NCBI RefSeq assembly: GCF_030693775.1
Contig: NZ_JAUXZY010000004.1
Span: 620,001 to 684,000, forward strand
DNA: 64,000 nucleotides
From: Polynucleobacter sp.
Lineage (GTDB): Bacteria > Pseudomonadota > Gammaproteobacteria > Burkholderiales > Burkholderiaceae
Direction of reading: 5' to 3'
A program made the translations under genes and the position numbers. The notes beneath the pieces are model-generated. The model did not search any database. It saw only the letters and a list, made by a program, of their open reading frames with translations, and was not told the DNA's origin. Every line of letters begins with the position of its first letter. Positions within the stretch are counted from its first letter, which is position 1. This document shows positions 54,980 to 63,008 of the stretch, piece after piece.

Positions 54980-56290
54980 TTAGTTAACTGATGGTAGCCA
55001 GGTAGCTAACTGCGGGAAAACTAGGAGCAGGATGACCGCAATGATTTGTAACACCATAAATTGGGACATCCCAGCATAAATATCCGTTATCTTCCAAGAG
55101 GGTGCTACTCCTTTAAGGAAATAAGCAGATAGAGCAACCGGCGGCGAGAGCCAAGCCGTCTGGAGTGTTACTGCCACTAAGGTGCTAAACCAAATTAAAT
55201 CAATACCTGCTGCTTTAATAATGGGTAAGAAGATGGGTACAACGATTAAGACAATCGGAACCCACTCCAGCGGCCATCCTAGTAAGAAAATCAAGAACAA
55301 GATTAAGATCAACATCACCATGGGTGGCAAGGGTAGGGAGGTCAGAAAGCTAGCAATTAAATCCGCACTACCGAGCCTTGAAAATACCGACCCAAACAGG
55401 TTTGAAGTAGTCACCAATAGCAGAATCATGCTTGAGACACGCAAGGTTTGCATGACACAGTTTTTGATTTTGACTAACGTCATGCGCCCAGACATAGTAG
55501 TCAGTAAGAAGGTGGCCACGCAACCAACTGCGCCTGCATCGGTTGGAGTTGCTATGCCTGCCAGAATTACGCCTAAGGTGGCAAATAAAACTACGATCAC
55601 TGGCGCAATACCAATCATTAAATCAATTAAAACTGGCTTAAGTGACTTTGCACGCATTTCAACGGGCAGTGCTGGCCCCAAAGCCGGATTGATCCAGCAG
55701 CGAATCATGCACCAAGAGGCAAAGAGAAAAGCTAAAAGCAGGCCCGGTAAGACTGCAGCGGCAAATAAATCCGTTGCAGGTATCCCAACGACCGGCCCCA
55801 TGACGATCAACATCACGGAGGGCGGTATCAGGATGCCCAATGTGCCGCCAGCGGTAATTGCTCCTGCGGACATGCGCACGTCATAACCACTTTTAATCAT
55901 GGATGGCGCAGCCATTACGCCTAGTAAGACAACCGATGAGCCTACGATGCCTGTTGCGGCAGCAAAAATCGTGGCGGTAACAATGACTGCGAGATAGAGT
56001 GAGCCCCGAATACCGGCAAACAATTGCTGAATCGCACCAAACAAGCGCTCCATAATCCCGGACTGCTCTAGTAAAAATCCCATAAAAAGAAAGAAGGGGA
56101 TTGATGCTAAGACGCTATCTTGCATAACGGACAGCGTTTGCAAGATCGCAAGATCAAATACAACGGGACCTAAGGCAATAAAACCCATGATGATGCTGAG
56201 CGCTCCGAGCGTGAACGCAATTGGAAAGCCAATAAAGATGGCGCAGAGTAAAACGCCTAAACCAACAATACCTAAAATTTGATGATCCAT
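54980..56290 (-). CDS. dctM: TRAP transporter large membrane subunit DctM
   Basis: A 436-residue DctM-type permease with about 12 hydrophobic segments: LLCAIFIGFPIAFTLGALSIIMGF at the N-terminus, AAATGIVGSSVVLLGVMAAPSM, and LLGWPLEWVPIVLIVVPIFLPI. With DctQ it forms the Na+-driven membrane part of the TRAP system. It starts one base after the dctQ stop. Confidence 0.95.
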   Translation of the reverse strand: MDHQILGIVGLGVLLCAIFIGFPIAFTLGALSIIMGFIALGPVVFDLAILQTLSVMQDSVLASIPFFLFMGFLLEQSGIMERLFGAIQQLFAGIRGSLYLAVIVTATIFAAATGIVGSSVVLLGVMAAPSMIKSGYDVRMSAGAITAGGTLGILIPPSVMLIVMGPVVGIPATDLFAAAVLPGLLLAFLFASWCMIRCWINPALGPALPVEMRAKSLKPVLIDLMIGIAPVIVVLFATLGVILAGIATPTDAGAVGCVATFLLTTMSGRMTLVKIKNCVMQTLRVSSMILLLVTTSNLFGSVFSRLGSADLIASFLTSLPLPPMVMLILILFLIFLLGWPLEWVPIVLIVVPIFLPIIKAAGIDLIWFSTLVAVTLQTAWLSPPVALSAYFLKGVAPSWKITDIYAGMSQFMVLQIIAVILLLVFPQLATWLPSVN

Positions 56291-56291
56291 C

Positions 56292-56855
56292 TTATGCCCC
56301 TTCGCTTGTAGTATCTAAGGGCCATTCGTTTGATCGAATCGCAACTAGGCATTTGCTTACTTCGGAAAGTCCTTGAATAAAAAGCAGAAAACCGGTTAGC
56401 GGTAATGTCAGCTTAAAAGGCCAGGTAATTGCCATCCAAGGACTTGAGACAAAGCGCTCGTTGCTGGAGAAGGCTTTATAGAAATATTCCCATCCCACGA
56501 TTGTAAAAATCAGCACAAAAGGGTAGAAGAGGATTAGGTAACAAGCAAGATCAACTAGGGCTTGCTTTTTTGGTGACCAATTGTCATAAAACATATCAGT
56601 ACGAATATGGCCCTTGTGTTTCAGGGTATAGCTCGAGCCCAGCATAAAAAAGGCGCCGTAAAGCATAAATGTCATGTCATACGCCCAGATAGTTGGGGCG
56701 CTAAATGCATAACGCGCCACCACTTCATAAGCCAGACTAAGAATCATGGGAATCAGCATCCAACCCACAATGTTGCCTGCGATTGAAGTAATGCGATCCA
56801 GTTTTCTAGAAAATGCGATTAACTCTTGAGTTGTATTTAACACCGTTAATTCCAT
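56292..56855 (-). CDS. dctQ: TRAP transporter small membrane subunit DctQ
   Basis: A 187-residue DctQ-type protein with four hydrophobic segments; MLYGAFFMLGSSYTLKHKGHIRTDMFYDN holds the family motif. The ATG at 56855 directly follows a strong hairpin (56861-56886) and has no separate ribosome-binding site, so the start may be later or translation may depend on the hairpin state. Confidence 0.93.
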   Translation of the reverse strand: MELTVLNTTQELIAFSRKLDRITSIAGNIVGWMLIPMILSLAYEVVARYAFSAPTIWAYDMTFMLYGAFFMLGSSYTLKHKGHIRTDMFYDNWSPKKQALVDLACYLILFYPFVLIFTIVGWEYFYKAFSSNERFVSSPWMAITWPFKLTLPLTGFLLFIQGLSEVSKCLVAIRSNEWPLDTTSEGA

Positions 56856-56860
56856 TTAAA

Positions 56861-56886
56861 AAAGGGGTGGGAATACCCACCCCTTT
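56861..56886 (-). terminator. Attenuator hairpin between dctP and dctQ
   Basis: An 11-base-pair GC-rich stem (AAAGGGGTGGG / CCCACCCCTTT) with a 4-base loop, followed on the minus strand by TTTTTT. It is a good intrinsic terminator inside the operon. It would let the receptor DctP be made in excess of the membrane subunits. Confidence 0.8.
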
Positions 56887-56907
56887 ATGTATAGCTAAGA
56901 CTTTAAA

Positions 56908-58023
56908 TTATTTCTTCTTACTATTTACTACAGTTGCACCGATGTTGTAGTAAAGGCCATTAATTTGGGTCCAGTAAGGGACAACAATGCCTGCAAATTT
57001 ACGCTGGGATTCAAGAACTTCTTTGAAGAAGGGGTTTTTCTCGGATTCGCGCGTATAAACTACGGCTGTTGCTTTTTGGAATGCAGTGAAGAACTCTTTT
57101 GGAGTGTCATGAACAGTTACGCCATGATCCTTCTTGAGTTTTTCTAAGGCAACTGCGTTGCGGTATACGTTAAATGTATATGTTTCTGCAATGGTTGCAG
57201 AAACTGCAGTTTCAACAATCACTTTAAGATCGGCAGGCAATTTATCCCAGAAGGTTTTGTTAATTAAAAGTTCTGCGACGTCAGTTGACTGATGTAAACC
57301 TTGTAGATAGTAATGCTTAAACACATTTTGGAAACCCAAAATCATATCGTCAGCTGGCCCAATCCACTCTGCGGCATCAATCACGCCACGCTGTGCTGCA
57401 GGAACAATTTCAGAGCCTGGCATCGCGACAGTAGTTAAACCCATTTCCTTAAAAATCTCCGCCGTTAATCCTGGGGGGGAGCGGTACTTCATTGGCTTCA
57501 TATCCGCAATCGAATTAATAGGCTTTTTGAACCAACCAAATGGATCAGGACCCATAGGCTGAATCATGAATGGCTTGATATTGGTTTTGAGGACCTCAGT
57601 AAAAAGACGCTCATAGAGTTGGTCGCCGCCACCGTTTTTAAGCCAGGCCATGTGCGAGACCTGGTCCAAACCAACGCCTGAACCAGATGCTGGGTTGGAG
57701 AAAAGAGCTGCTGCAGAGTTTTTACCTGACCAGTAATGAGTCCAAGCAAAACCGCCGTCAACTACACCTTTATCAACCGCATCTAAAATTCCAAAAGCAC
57801 CAACAACAGCACCATCGGGCAATACTTCGACTTTAAGGCGGCCATTTGACATCTTGTCAACGCGCTCTCCAAAGTTTTTCATGAGTTCAAAATAAATACT
57901 GGCAGAAGGCACGCCGGTCTGTAGCTTCATTTTGATTGGCGCTGACTGTGCAAACGTCATTCCGCATAGAGCGGCCGATAGAGCGGTAACTGCAGCCACC
58001 CGTTTTACAAATTGAATCATCAT
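56908..58023 (-). CDS. dctP: TRAP transporter periplasmic receptor DctP
   Basis: A 371-residue TRAP receptor. The signal peptide MMIQFVKRVAAVTALSAALC... ends at FAQ. YRSPPGLTAEIFKEMGLTTV and GVIDAAEWIGPADDM, with the Arg that binds carboxylates, are as in the TakP/lactate-binding group that holds 2-oxo or 2-hydroxy acids. The ligand may be sulfolactate, isethionate or another hydroxysulfonate. Its promoter region carries two copies of the island's IclR-type motif. Confidence 0.92.
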   Translation of the reverse strand: MMIQFVKRVAAVTALSAALCGMTFAQSAPIKMKLQTGVPSASIYFELMKNFGERVDKMSNGRLKVEVLPDGAVVGAFGILDAVDKGVVDGGFAWTHYWSGKNSAAALFSNPASGSGVGLDQVSHMAWLKNGGGDQLYERLFTEVLKTNIKPFMIQPMGPDPFGWFKKPINSIADMKPMKYRSPPGLTAEIFKEMGLTTVAMPGSEIVPAAQRGVIDAAEWIGPADDMILGFQNVFKHYYLQGLHQSTDVAELLINKTFWDKLPADLKVIVETAVSATIAETYTFNVYRNAVALEKLKKDHGVTVHDTPKEFFTAFQKATAVVYTRESEKNPFFKEVLESQRKFAGIVVPYWTQINGLYYNIGATVVNSKKK

Positions 58024-58097
58024 TTCAAACTCCTTATTTGAGTTAGTTACAAACTACTTTGTGTGTCAATACAAACAATACATCATTCAACTTAGCG

Positions 58098-58124
58098 GAA
58101 CAAGATGTTTTATATTAGTAAAAA
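58098..58124. promoter_or_regulatory. IclR-type operator, weaker copy, before dctP
   Basis: GAACA-AGA-TGTTT-N9-AAAAA. The first two half-sites are good; the third is poor. The spacing is the same as in the other copies. About 75 bases upstream of dctP, it could overlap the promoter. Confidence 0.45.
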
Positions 58125-58146
58125 CGATTAGGAATAGCACATAAAA

Positions 58147-58173
58147 ACTTATTTTGTTCCACTCAATAGAACA
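58147..58173. promoter_or_regulatory. IclR-type operator before dctP and the TauE/SafE gene
   Basis: The segment TGTTC-N9-GAACA (58155-58173) is a perfect inverted repeat, as in 46908-46926; the third half-site (ACTTA at 58147) is degenerate. It links the TRAP and exporter genes to the same regulator as xsc and sauST. Confidence 0.6.
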
Positions 58174-58348
58174 AAAAATTACATTTATTCATCATTTTTG
58201 GAATATCCTCGCTACTGGCATTTGAAAACAATATCCCGTGCCAATTAATTTGCAATTTGCACATAATTGAGGACTTAAAGATGGGTGATCTTTTTGGTTT
58301 TACGTTCATCAGATACGTATTGGTGAACGGTAGTATGGATCGTATCAA

Positions 58349-59098
58349 GTGAGTGCGGTTGATCCGCTTTTAATAGGAATTTTGTTTTTCTCTGCCATCT
58401 TGGGTGGTTTAATACGACGCCTCAGTGGATTTGGTGGGGCGCTCATTATGTCGCCGCTGCTGATGTGGTTTTTCCCAGTTCCCTTTTTTATTCCCATTGT
58501 GATGTCGGCCGAACTGCTTGGCGGCCTCTGGCTCTCCACCCAATGGAAGGTCAATAAAGAGGACATGCCCAGCTTATATCGAATGTGGGTCTTGGCTGCA
58601 ATACTGTTGCCCTTTGGTATTTTTTTGGGTGAGGCCGTTCCGATCGCCGTGCTCAAAATTACCACTGGAATTGTGGTGATTGCGTTTTCGATTTTTTTAC
58701 TGGTCCGTGTCAATTTAGCTATCAAGCTCTCCGCGTTTCGGGATTCTCTTGCGGGTGGCTTGTCCGGAATACTCTTAGGCTCATGCGGCATTGGCGGCCC
58801 CCCTGTAGCGCTTTATTTGAATGCCAGTGGCCTGCAGTTTGAGCGTTCAAGGGCATTGCTGTCCCAATTTGTTTCTGGCGTCTGTTTGCTGGCAATTGTT
58901 GCCGCGAGCGTATTAGGAGGAGGGATTGCTTGGCTGCCTTGGCTCTTATTTGCGCTGCCTGCCTATTTTTTCGGTATGTACTTGGCAAAGATCTTGCTGC
59001 AGCGGCGAGATTTATCCGCCAGTTTTATTAAAACGTTTTGCCTGTATCTGCTTATTGTGAATGCAGCATTTAATTTGGCAGTGCTGGCCGTGCTATGA
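58349..59098 (+). CDS. TauE/SafE-family sulfite/anion exporter
   Basis: A 249-residue TSUP permease with about seven hydrophobic segments. It starts at GTG and has the helix-1 motif RRLSGFGGALIMSPLLMWFFP and the second-half motif GLSGILLGSCGIGGPPVALYL. TauE-type proteins in sulfonate clusters are thought to export sulfite. The divergent TRAP operon and the shared IclR-type site support that role here. It is unlike the TauE/SafE gene at 25902 in sequence. Confidence 0.88.
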   Translation: MSAVDPLLIGILFFSAILGGLIRRLSGFGGALIMSPLLMWFFPVPFFIPIVMSAELLGGLWLSTQWKVNKEDMPSLYRMWVLAAILLPFGIFLGEAVPIAVLKITTGIVVIAFSIFLLVRVNLAIKLSAFRDSLAGGLSGILLGSCGIGGPPVALYLNASGLQFERSRALLSQFVSGVCLLAIVAASVLGGGIAWLPWLLFALPAYFFGMYLAKILLQRRDLSASFIKTFCLYLLIVNAAFNLAVLAVL

Positions 59099-59191
59099 CT
59101 GGGATACGCACTAAATACATGATCTATCTTGGCTTATCTCCATTGATCCTTAAGCGTATATCATTGGGATAATTCCTATTTTTTGTACCTT

Positions 59192-59968
59192 ATGGCTACC
59201 TACAATACCGAAACCGTTCTCTCGATTCATCACTGGAACGACACTCTTTTTAGTTTTACGACTACCCGCCATCAAGGCCTGCGCTTTCGTAATGGCCACT
59301 TCTTAATGATTGGTCTGGAAGTCGATGGCAGGCCTTTAGCTAGAGCCTATAGCGTGGCTAGCCCCAACTATGCTGAGCACCTCGAGTTTTTAAGCATTAA
59401 GGTGCCCGATGGCCCCTTAACCTCGCGTTTGCAGCACATTAAAGTGGGCGACCCCATTTTGGTCAGCGAAAAGTCGGTAGGCACGCTAGTGATTGATGAC
59501 CTTAATCCCGGCAAACACCTCTACCTCTTTAGTACCGGTACCGGCTTAGCTCCCTTTATGAGCATTATTCGGGATCCCGATACCTATGAGCGCTTTGAGA
59601 AGGTGGTGCTCATCCATGGGGTGCGCCTTGTTAGCGAACTCGCCTATGGCGAGTACATCAAGAACGAATTGACCCAAGATGAGTACATTGGTGAGCTCGT
59701 ACGGAATCAGCTGATTTATTACCCCACGGTGACCCGGGAGGCATTTAAGCAAACCGGGCGCCTCACTACCGCCATTGAGACGGGCCAGCTCTTTAAAGAC
59801 ATTGGTTTGCCACCCCTCGACCCCAAAACCGATCGCGGCATGATTTGCGGCAGTCCTGCCATGCTTAAAGAAACCTGCGCCATGTTAGACGCTAGAGGCT
59901 TTGTGGTCTCTCCTAGCCTCGGGCAACTCGGGGATTATGTCTTTGAGCGGGCGTTTGTTGAGAAGTAG
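59192..59968 (+). CDS. fpr: Ferredoxin/flavodoxin-NADP+ reductase
   Basis: A 258-residue Fpr of the bacterial subclass. It has RAYSVASPNY for FAD, FSTGTGLAPFMSIIRDP, VLIHGVRLVSELAY, and MICGSPAMLKET for NADP; the C-terminus ends GDYVFERAFVEK as in Azotobacter-type Fpr. ATG 59192 is chosen over TTG 59183. It has no clear tie to sulfonate use and may mark the edge of the island. Confidence 0.93.
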   Translation: MATYNTETVLSIHHWNDTLFSFTTTRHQGLRFRNGHFLMIGLEVDGRPLARAYSVASPNYAEHLEFLSIKVPDGPLTSRLQHIKVGDPILVSEKSVGTLVIDDLNPGKHLYLFSTGTGLAPFMSIIRDPDTYERFEKVVLIHGVRLVSELAYGEYIKNELTQDEYIGELVRNQLIYYPTVTREAFKQTGRLTTAIETGQLFKDIGLPPLDPKTDRGMICGSPAMLKETCAMLDARGFVVSPSLGQLGDYVFERAFVEK

Positions 59969-60116
59969 GTTGGGAGTTGTGTGCTTGGGTCTGCTGGTTC
60001 AAGTAAAGAGACTGTATTGCGATAAAAAACAGTATTAGGGGATTACTCGTATTGCATCTCTTTTATACGCTTGCTAACGTGAACTTATCTTTTAATGTTC
60101 TTACTGGAGTCATGAA

Positions 60117-61118
60117 ATGGATAAAGATTTAAAGCGCACATTCTTAAAGCCAGCGTTACTATCGGTAGGTGCTTTGATAGCGACACTGAGTATTGGTGTG
60201 TCACAGGCCCAAACCTACCCCAACAAACCTATTACATTAGTGGCGCCTTATGCTGCCGGTGGTGATAGCGACTTCTCTGGCAGAAATCTCGCGGCATCCG
60301 TCACCAAGTTTATTGGTCAGCCAGTGGTCGTCACTAATATTCCAGGCGCTTCAGGCACGATTGGTTCACAACGGGTCAGAACTTCAGCCCCCGATGGATA
60401 CACTTTATTAGTGTCACGGGGAGGTTCTCAAGCGATTACCCCGGCGCTGGATAGCAGCACACCCTATAAGTGGAACGACTTTACCTTCATCACATTATTG
60501 GATTTCAATCCTGTCGTTTGTATTGTCAAGGCCGATTCGCCATACAAAACATTTACAGACCTGATTGGCGGAATCAAAGCAAATCCAGGTAAATTAAATT
60601 ACGCCACAGCTGGACCAGGAACCACTCAGCATTTAGCAGTAGAGGTTGTATTGAGTCAGCTCAATATGCCATCCACAGCCGCCATGATGATTCCCTATAA
60701 AGGTGCCGGCGAAGCTACAACCGCATTGCTGGGTGGGCAAGTTCAGTTTATCTGCAATAACCTTACTACCTTAGTCGGGCAGATCAAGGGCGGTGCTGTG
60801 CGTGCGCTCGTAACCTCGACACCAAGCCGCCTAAAGGATTTCCCAGATGTCCCCACTGCACGTGAAATGGGCGTTTCTAATCTTGAGCAAGTGATGGGGT
60901 GGAGCGGGCTTTATGGTCCGCCTGGATTACCTGCAGAAGTAGTGGCTAAATGGCAGGCTGTACTAAAACAAGTGGCTGTTGATCCAGGTTGGATACGAGG
61001 CAACGATACCGTTGGTGCGATCCCAGCAATACGCTCACCTCAGGAAACCGAAAGCTTTGCTAAAGAGCAATTTGAGCTCTACAGCAAGCTCGGCACTCAG
61101 CTTAACCTGAAAAAGTAA
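60117..61118 (+). CDS. Bug/TctC-family periplasmic receptor (third copy)
   Basis: A 333-residue Bug receptor. The signal peptide ends SQA before QTYPNKPITLVAPYAAGG; other motifs are IPGASGTIGSQRVRTSAPDGYTLL, MIPYKGAGEATTALLGGQVQF and FPDVPTAREMG. GGAG precedes the ATG. It lies alone ahead of a TauD/TfdA-type dioxygenase gene, and a hairpin separates the two. The ligand is unknown; the pair may serve uptake and oxidation of one compound. Confidence 0.87.
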   Translation: MDKDLKRTFLKPALLSVGALIATLSIGVSQAQTYPNKPITLVAPYAAGGDSDFSGRNLAASVTKFIGQPVVVTNIPGASGTIGSQRVRTSAPDGYTLLVSRGGSQAITPALDSSTPYKWNDFTFITLLDFNPVVCIVKADSPYKTFTDLIGGIKANPGKLNYATAGPGTTQHLAVEVVLSQLNMPSTAAMMIPYKGAGEATTALLGGQVQFICNNLTTLVGQIKGGAVRALVTSTPSRLKDFPDVPTAREMGVSNLEQVMGWSGLYGPPGLPAEVVAKWQAVLKQVAVDPGWIRGNDTVGAIPAIRSPQETESFAKEQFELYSKLGTQLNLKK

Positions 61119-61132
61119 CCTGAATTTTCTTT

Positions 61133-61165
61133 AGTGTGAATTGGCTCATGAGGCTAATTCACACT
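61133..61165 (+). terminator. Strong hairpin after the third Bug gene
   Basis: Perfect 10-base arms AGTGTGAATT and AATTCACACT, with further inner pairing, follow the stop codon by 15 bases. No T-run follows directly, so it is either an imperfect terminator or a 3' stability hairpin. Confidence 0.5.
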
Positions 61166-61232
61166 GAGAAAAAAGCGCAGCTAAAAAAGTCCCAAAAAAG
61201 ATTTATGTAAGGCATTTCAATTTTTTATTTCT

Positions 61233-62318
61233 ATGCTTAACAATATCAATAAAGAAATTAAAGCACCGAACGATTTTCCTATGCAAATCAGCGGCTCTAG
61301 CGTTTGGACCGGCGCTGAAATGCAACATGATCAATCGTGGAAGATAGAGTGGTCTCAAAGTCAGCTCGCTGAATTAAACCAAGCGGCTCACCATTTTTTA
61401 AGTTTGGGGAAGCCATTAGAGCAAATAACGAAAGAGGACTTTCCGCTCCCAACAATTCATACCTTAATAAATGAAATCTTAAAAGAGCTATTAGCCGGGC
61501 GTGGCTTTGTACTGCTCAGGGGAATTCCAGTTCAAGAGCTTGGCATTAAATTAGCGTCTGTGATCTATCTTGGTCTAGGCTGTCATTTGGGTAGCTTAAG
61601 AAGCAATAACGCAAAGGGGCACTTATTAGGCCATATTCGCGATCAAGGTGCTGATATTACCGATAGTAAAACCCGGTTTTATCAGACGAATAAAAAATTA
61701 GAGTTTCATACCGACTCATCGGATTTTGTTGCGCTCTTGTGTTTGCAAAAAGCGAAGAAGGGTGGCGAATCGTATCTCGCAAGCTCCATGAGCACATACA
61801 ATGAAATTGCTCGAAGACGACCCGATTTAGTAGAGGCACTTTTTATGCCCTATCCCACGGACCGCCGTGGTGAGGTGCCTGCAGGCCTAAATCCCTGGTT
61901 TGATATGCCCATTTTTAGTTGGTATCAGGGCGAGTTAACCTGTGTCTATATTCGGCCCTATATAGAATCGGCTCAAACTAATTTTCCAGAGGCTCCGCGA
62001 CTTACTCAAAAACAAATTGATGTCATGAATTTGCTCGATGAAATTATTGCAGAAGGTAAATTGATTCTGCCGATGAGTTTTGAGCCAGGTGACATTCAGA
62101 TTATTCACAACCACCAGATTTTTCATTCACGTAGTGATTTTGAAAATTGGCCAGAGCCCGAGCGCCAGCGTCATTTACTCAGGTTATGGATATCACCCCT
62201 CGCTGGAAGACCGCTGCCCGATTATTTTGCTGCTCGATGGGGCTCTGTAAACGCCGGAGATCGTGGAGGGATTATTGTCCCTGGCACCAATTTGACTGTC
62301 GAGTTAAATTTTAACTAG
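61233..62318 (+). CDS. TauD/TfdA-family Fe(II)/2-oxoglutarate dioxygenase
   Basis: A 361-residue protein of the TauD/TfdA fold. It has the iron ligands in LEFHTDSSDF (His-X-Asp) near residue 162 and IQIIHNHQIFHSR near residue 290, and a 2-oxoglutarate Arg in RQRHLLRLW. It is about 75 residues longer than E. coli TauD, so it is not simply taurine dioxygenase. The nearby Bug receptor and the sulfonate island suggest oxygenation of a carboxylate or sulfonate, but the substrate is not predictable. Confidence 0.8.
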   Translation: MLNNINKEIKAPNDFPMQISGSSVWTGAEMQHDQSWKIEWSQSQLAELNQAAHHFLSLGKPLEQITKEDFPLPTIHTLINEILKELLAGRGFVLLRGIPVQELGIKLASVIYLGLGCHLGSLRSNNAKGHLLGHIRDQGADITDSKTRFYQTNKKLEFHTDSSDFVALLCLQKAKKGGESYLASSMSTYNEIARRRPDLVEALFMPYPTDRRGEVPAGLNPWFDMPIFSWYQGELTCVYIRPYIESAQTNFPEAPRLTQKQIDVMNLLDEIIAEGKLILPMSFEPGDIQIIHNHQIFHSRSDFENWPEPERQRHLLRLWISPLAGRPLPDYFAARWGSVNAGDRGGIIVPGTNLTVELNFN

Positions 62319-62432
62319 TTGCATTTAAAGACTCTAATGCGCTCTTTGATGCATGTAATCTTGGGTGCGCAATCGTTTAGGAGGCCCTTCAAACGCATCT
62401 ACTTGTAAGGGGATGAGACTGATTAACTCAGA

Positions 62433-62993
62433 TCAAAGGAGGGCGCGCGCAATATTACTCAATACAATCTGCGCTATCTGAATCAAAACCAACAAGACGA
62501 GCGGCGATAAATCGAGCGGTCCCATGCTTGGTAGGATGCGCTTAATCGGCACAAGCATTGGATTTAATATCTCCGACAGCATGTATTGCGTCGGCGATCC
62601 ACGGCCAACCCAGGACAAGACTACGTTGGCGATAATTAAGACGACCAGGATCGACAAAACAAGGCCAATCAGTTCCAGCACAGAGCCAATCAGCAAACTG
62701 ATGATCGGCGGAATGGTCCCCAGCAGCAATCCGATCAAAAATACTTTGGCCAATACAACTAAATAGGCCCCCACTATGCAAGCGCTATCAATGCGTCCTA
62801 CGCTTGGGATTATTTTGCGCAATGGCATGACCAGCCAGTTTGTCAGCGGCATCAAGTAAAGGCCGATCGGGTTGCCAGAGTGGGGTGATAAATTGAATTT
62901 CAGGTATTGCAGATAGCAGCGTAATAGGCACGCGCCACCAATGACCGTGATGGCGATTTCAGAAAGGAGATTGGCAATTTCAAGCAGCATCAT
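62433..62993 (-). CDS. YggT family membrane protein
   Basis: A 186-residue protein made of two YggT repeats with hydrophobic segments. The repeats carry MPLTNWLVMPLRKIIPSVGRID and LNPMLVPIKRILPSMGPLDLSPLV. The family is linked to membrane homeostasis and osmotic stress; the function is not settled. It follows lysS by 15 bases. Confidence 0.88.
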   Translation of the reverse strand: MMLLEIANLLSEIAITVIGGACLLRCYLQYLKFNLSPHSGNPIGLYLMPLTNWLVMPLRKIIPSVGRIDSACIVGAYLVVLAKVFLIGLLLGTIPPIISLLIGSVLELIGLVLSILVVLIIANVVLSWVGRGSPTQYMLSEILNPMLVPIKRILPSMGPLDLSPLVLLVLIQIAQIVLSNIARALL

Positions 62994-63008
62994 GCGGTCA
63001 ATCCCGTT

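Larger units (their letters stand above)
58024..58348. other. Divergent regulatory region dctP / tauE-like gene
   Basis: This 325-base gene-free stretch holds the promoters for the TRAP operon and the TauE/SafE gene. It contains two IclR-type motifs (58098 and 58147) and AT-rich sequence. No small gene is convincing in it; an antisense open frame at 58163-58348 has no family features. Confidence 0.7.

Noticed and set aside
58163..58348. Small open frame in the dctP/tauE spacer
   Set aside because: It overlaps the operator region, has low-complexity AT-rich coding and no recognisable domain.
26655..62318. Island as a recent mobile element or genomic island with attachment sites
   Set aside because: No integrase, transposase, tRNA gene or flanking direct repeat was seen, and codon and base use look similar to the core genes by eye.
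61233..62318. Taurine dioxygenase TauD
   Set aside because: The protein is much longer than TauD and shares only the general fold motifs; no tauABC genes are nearby.
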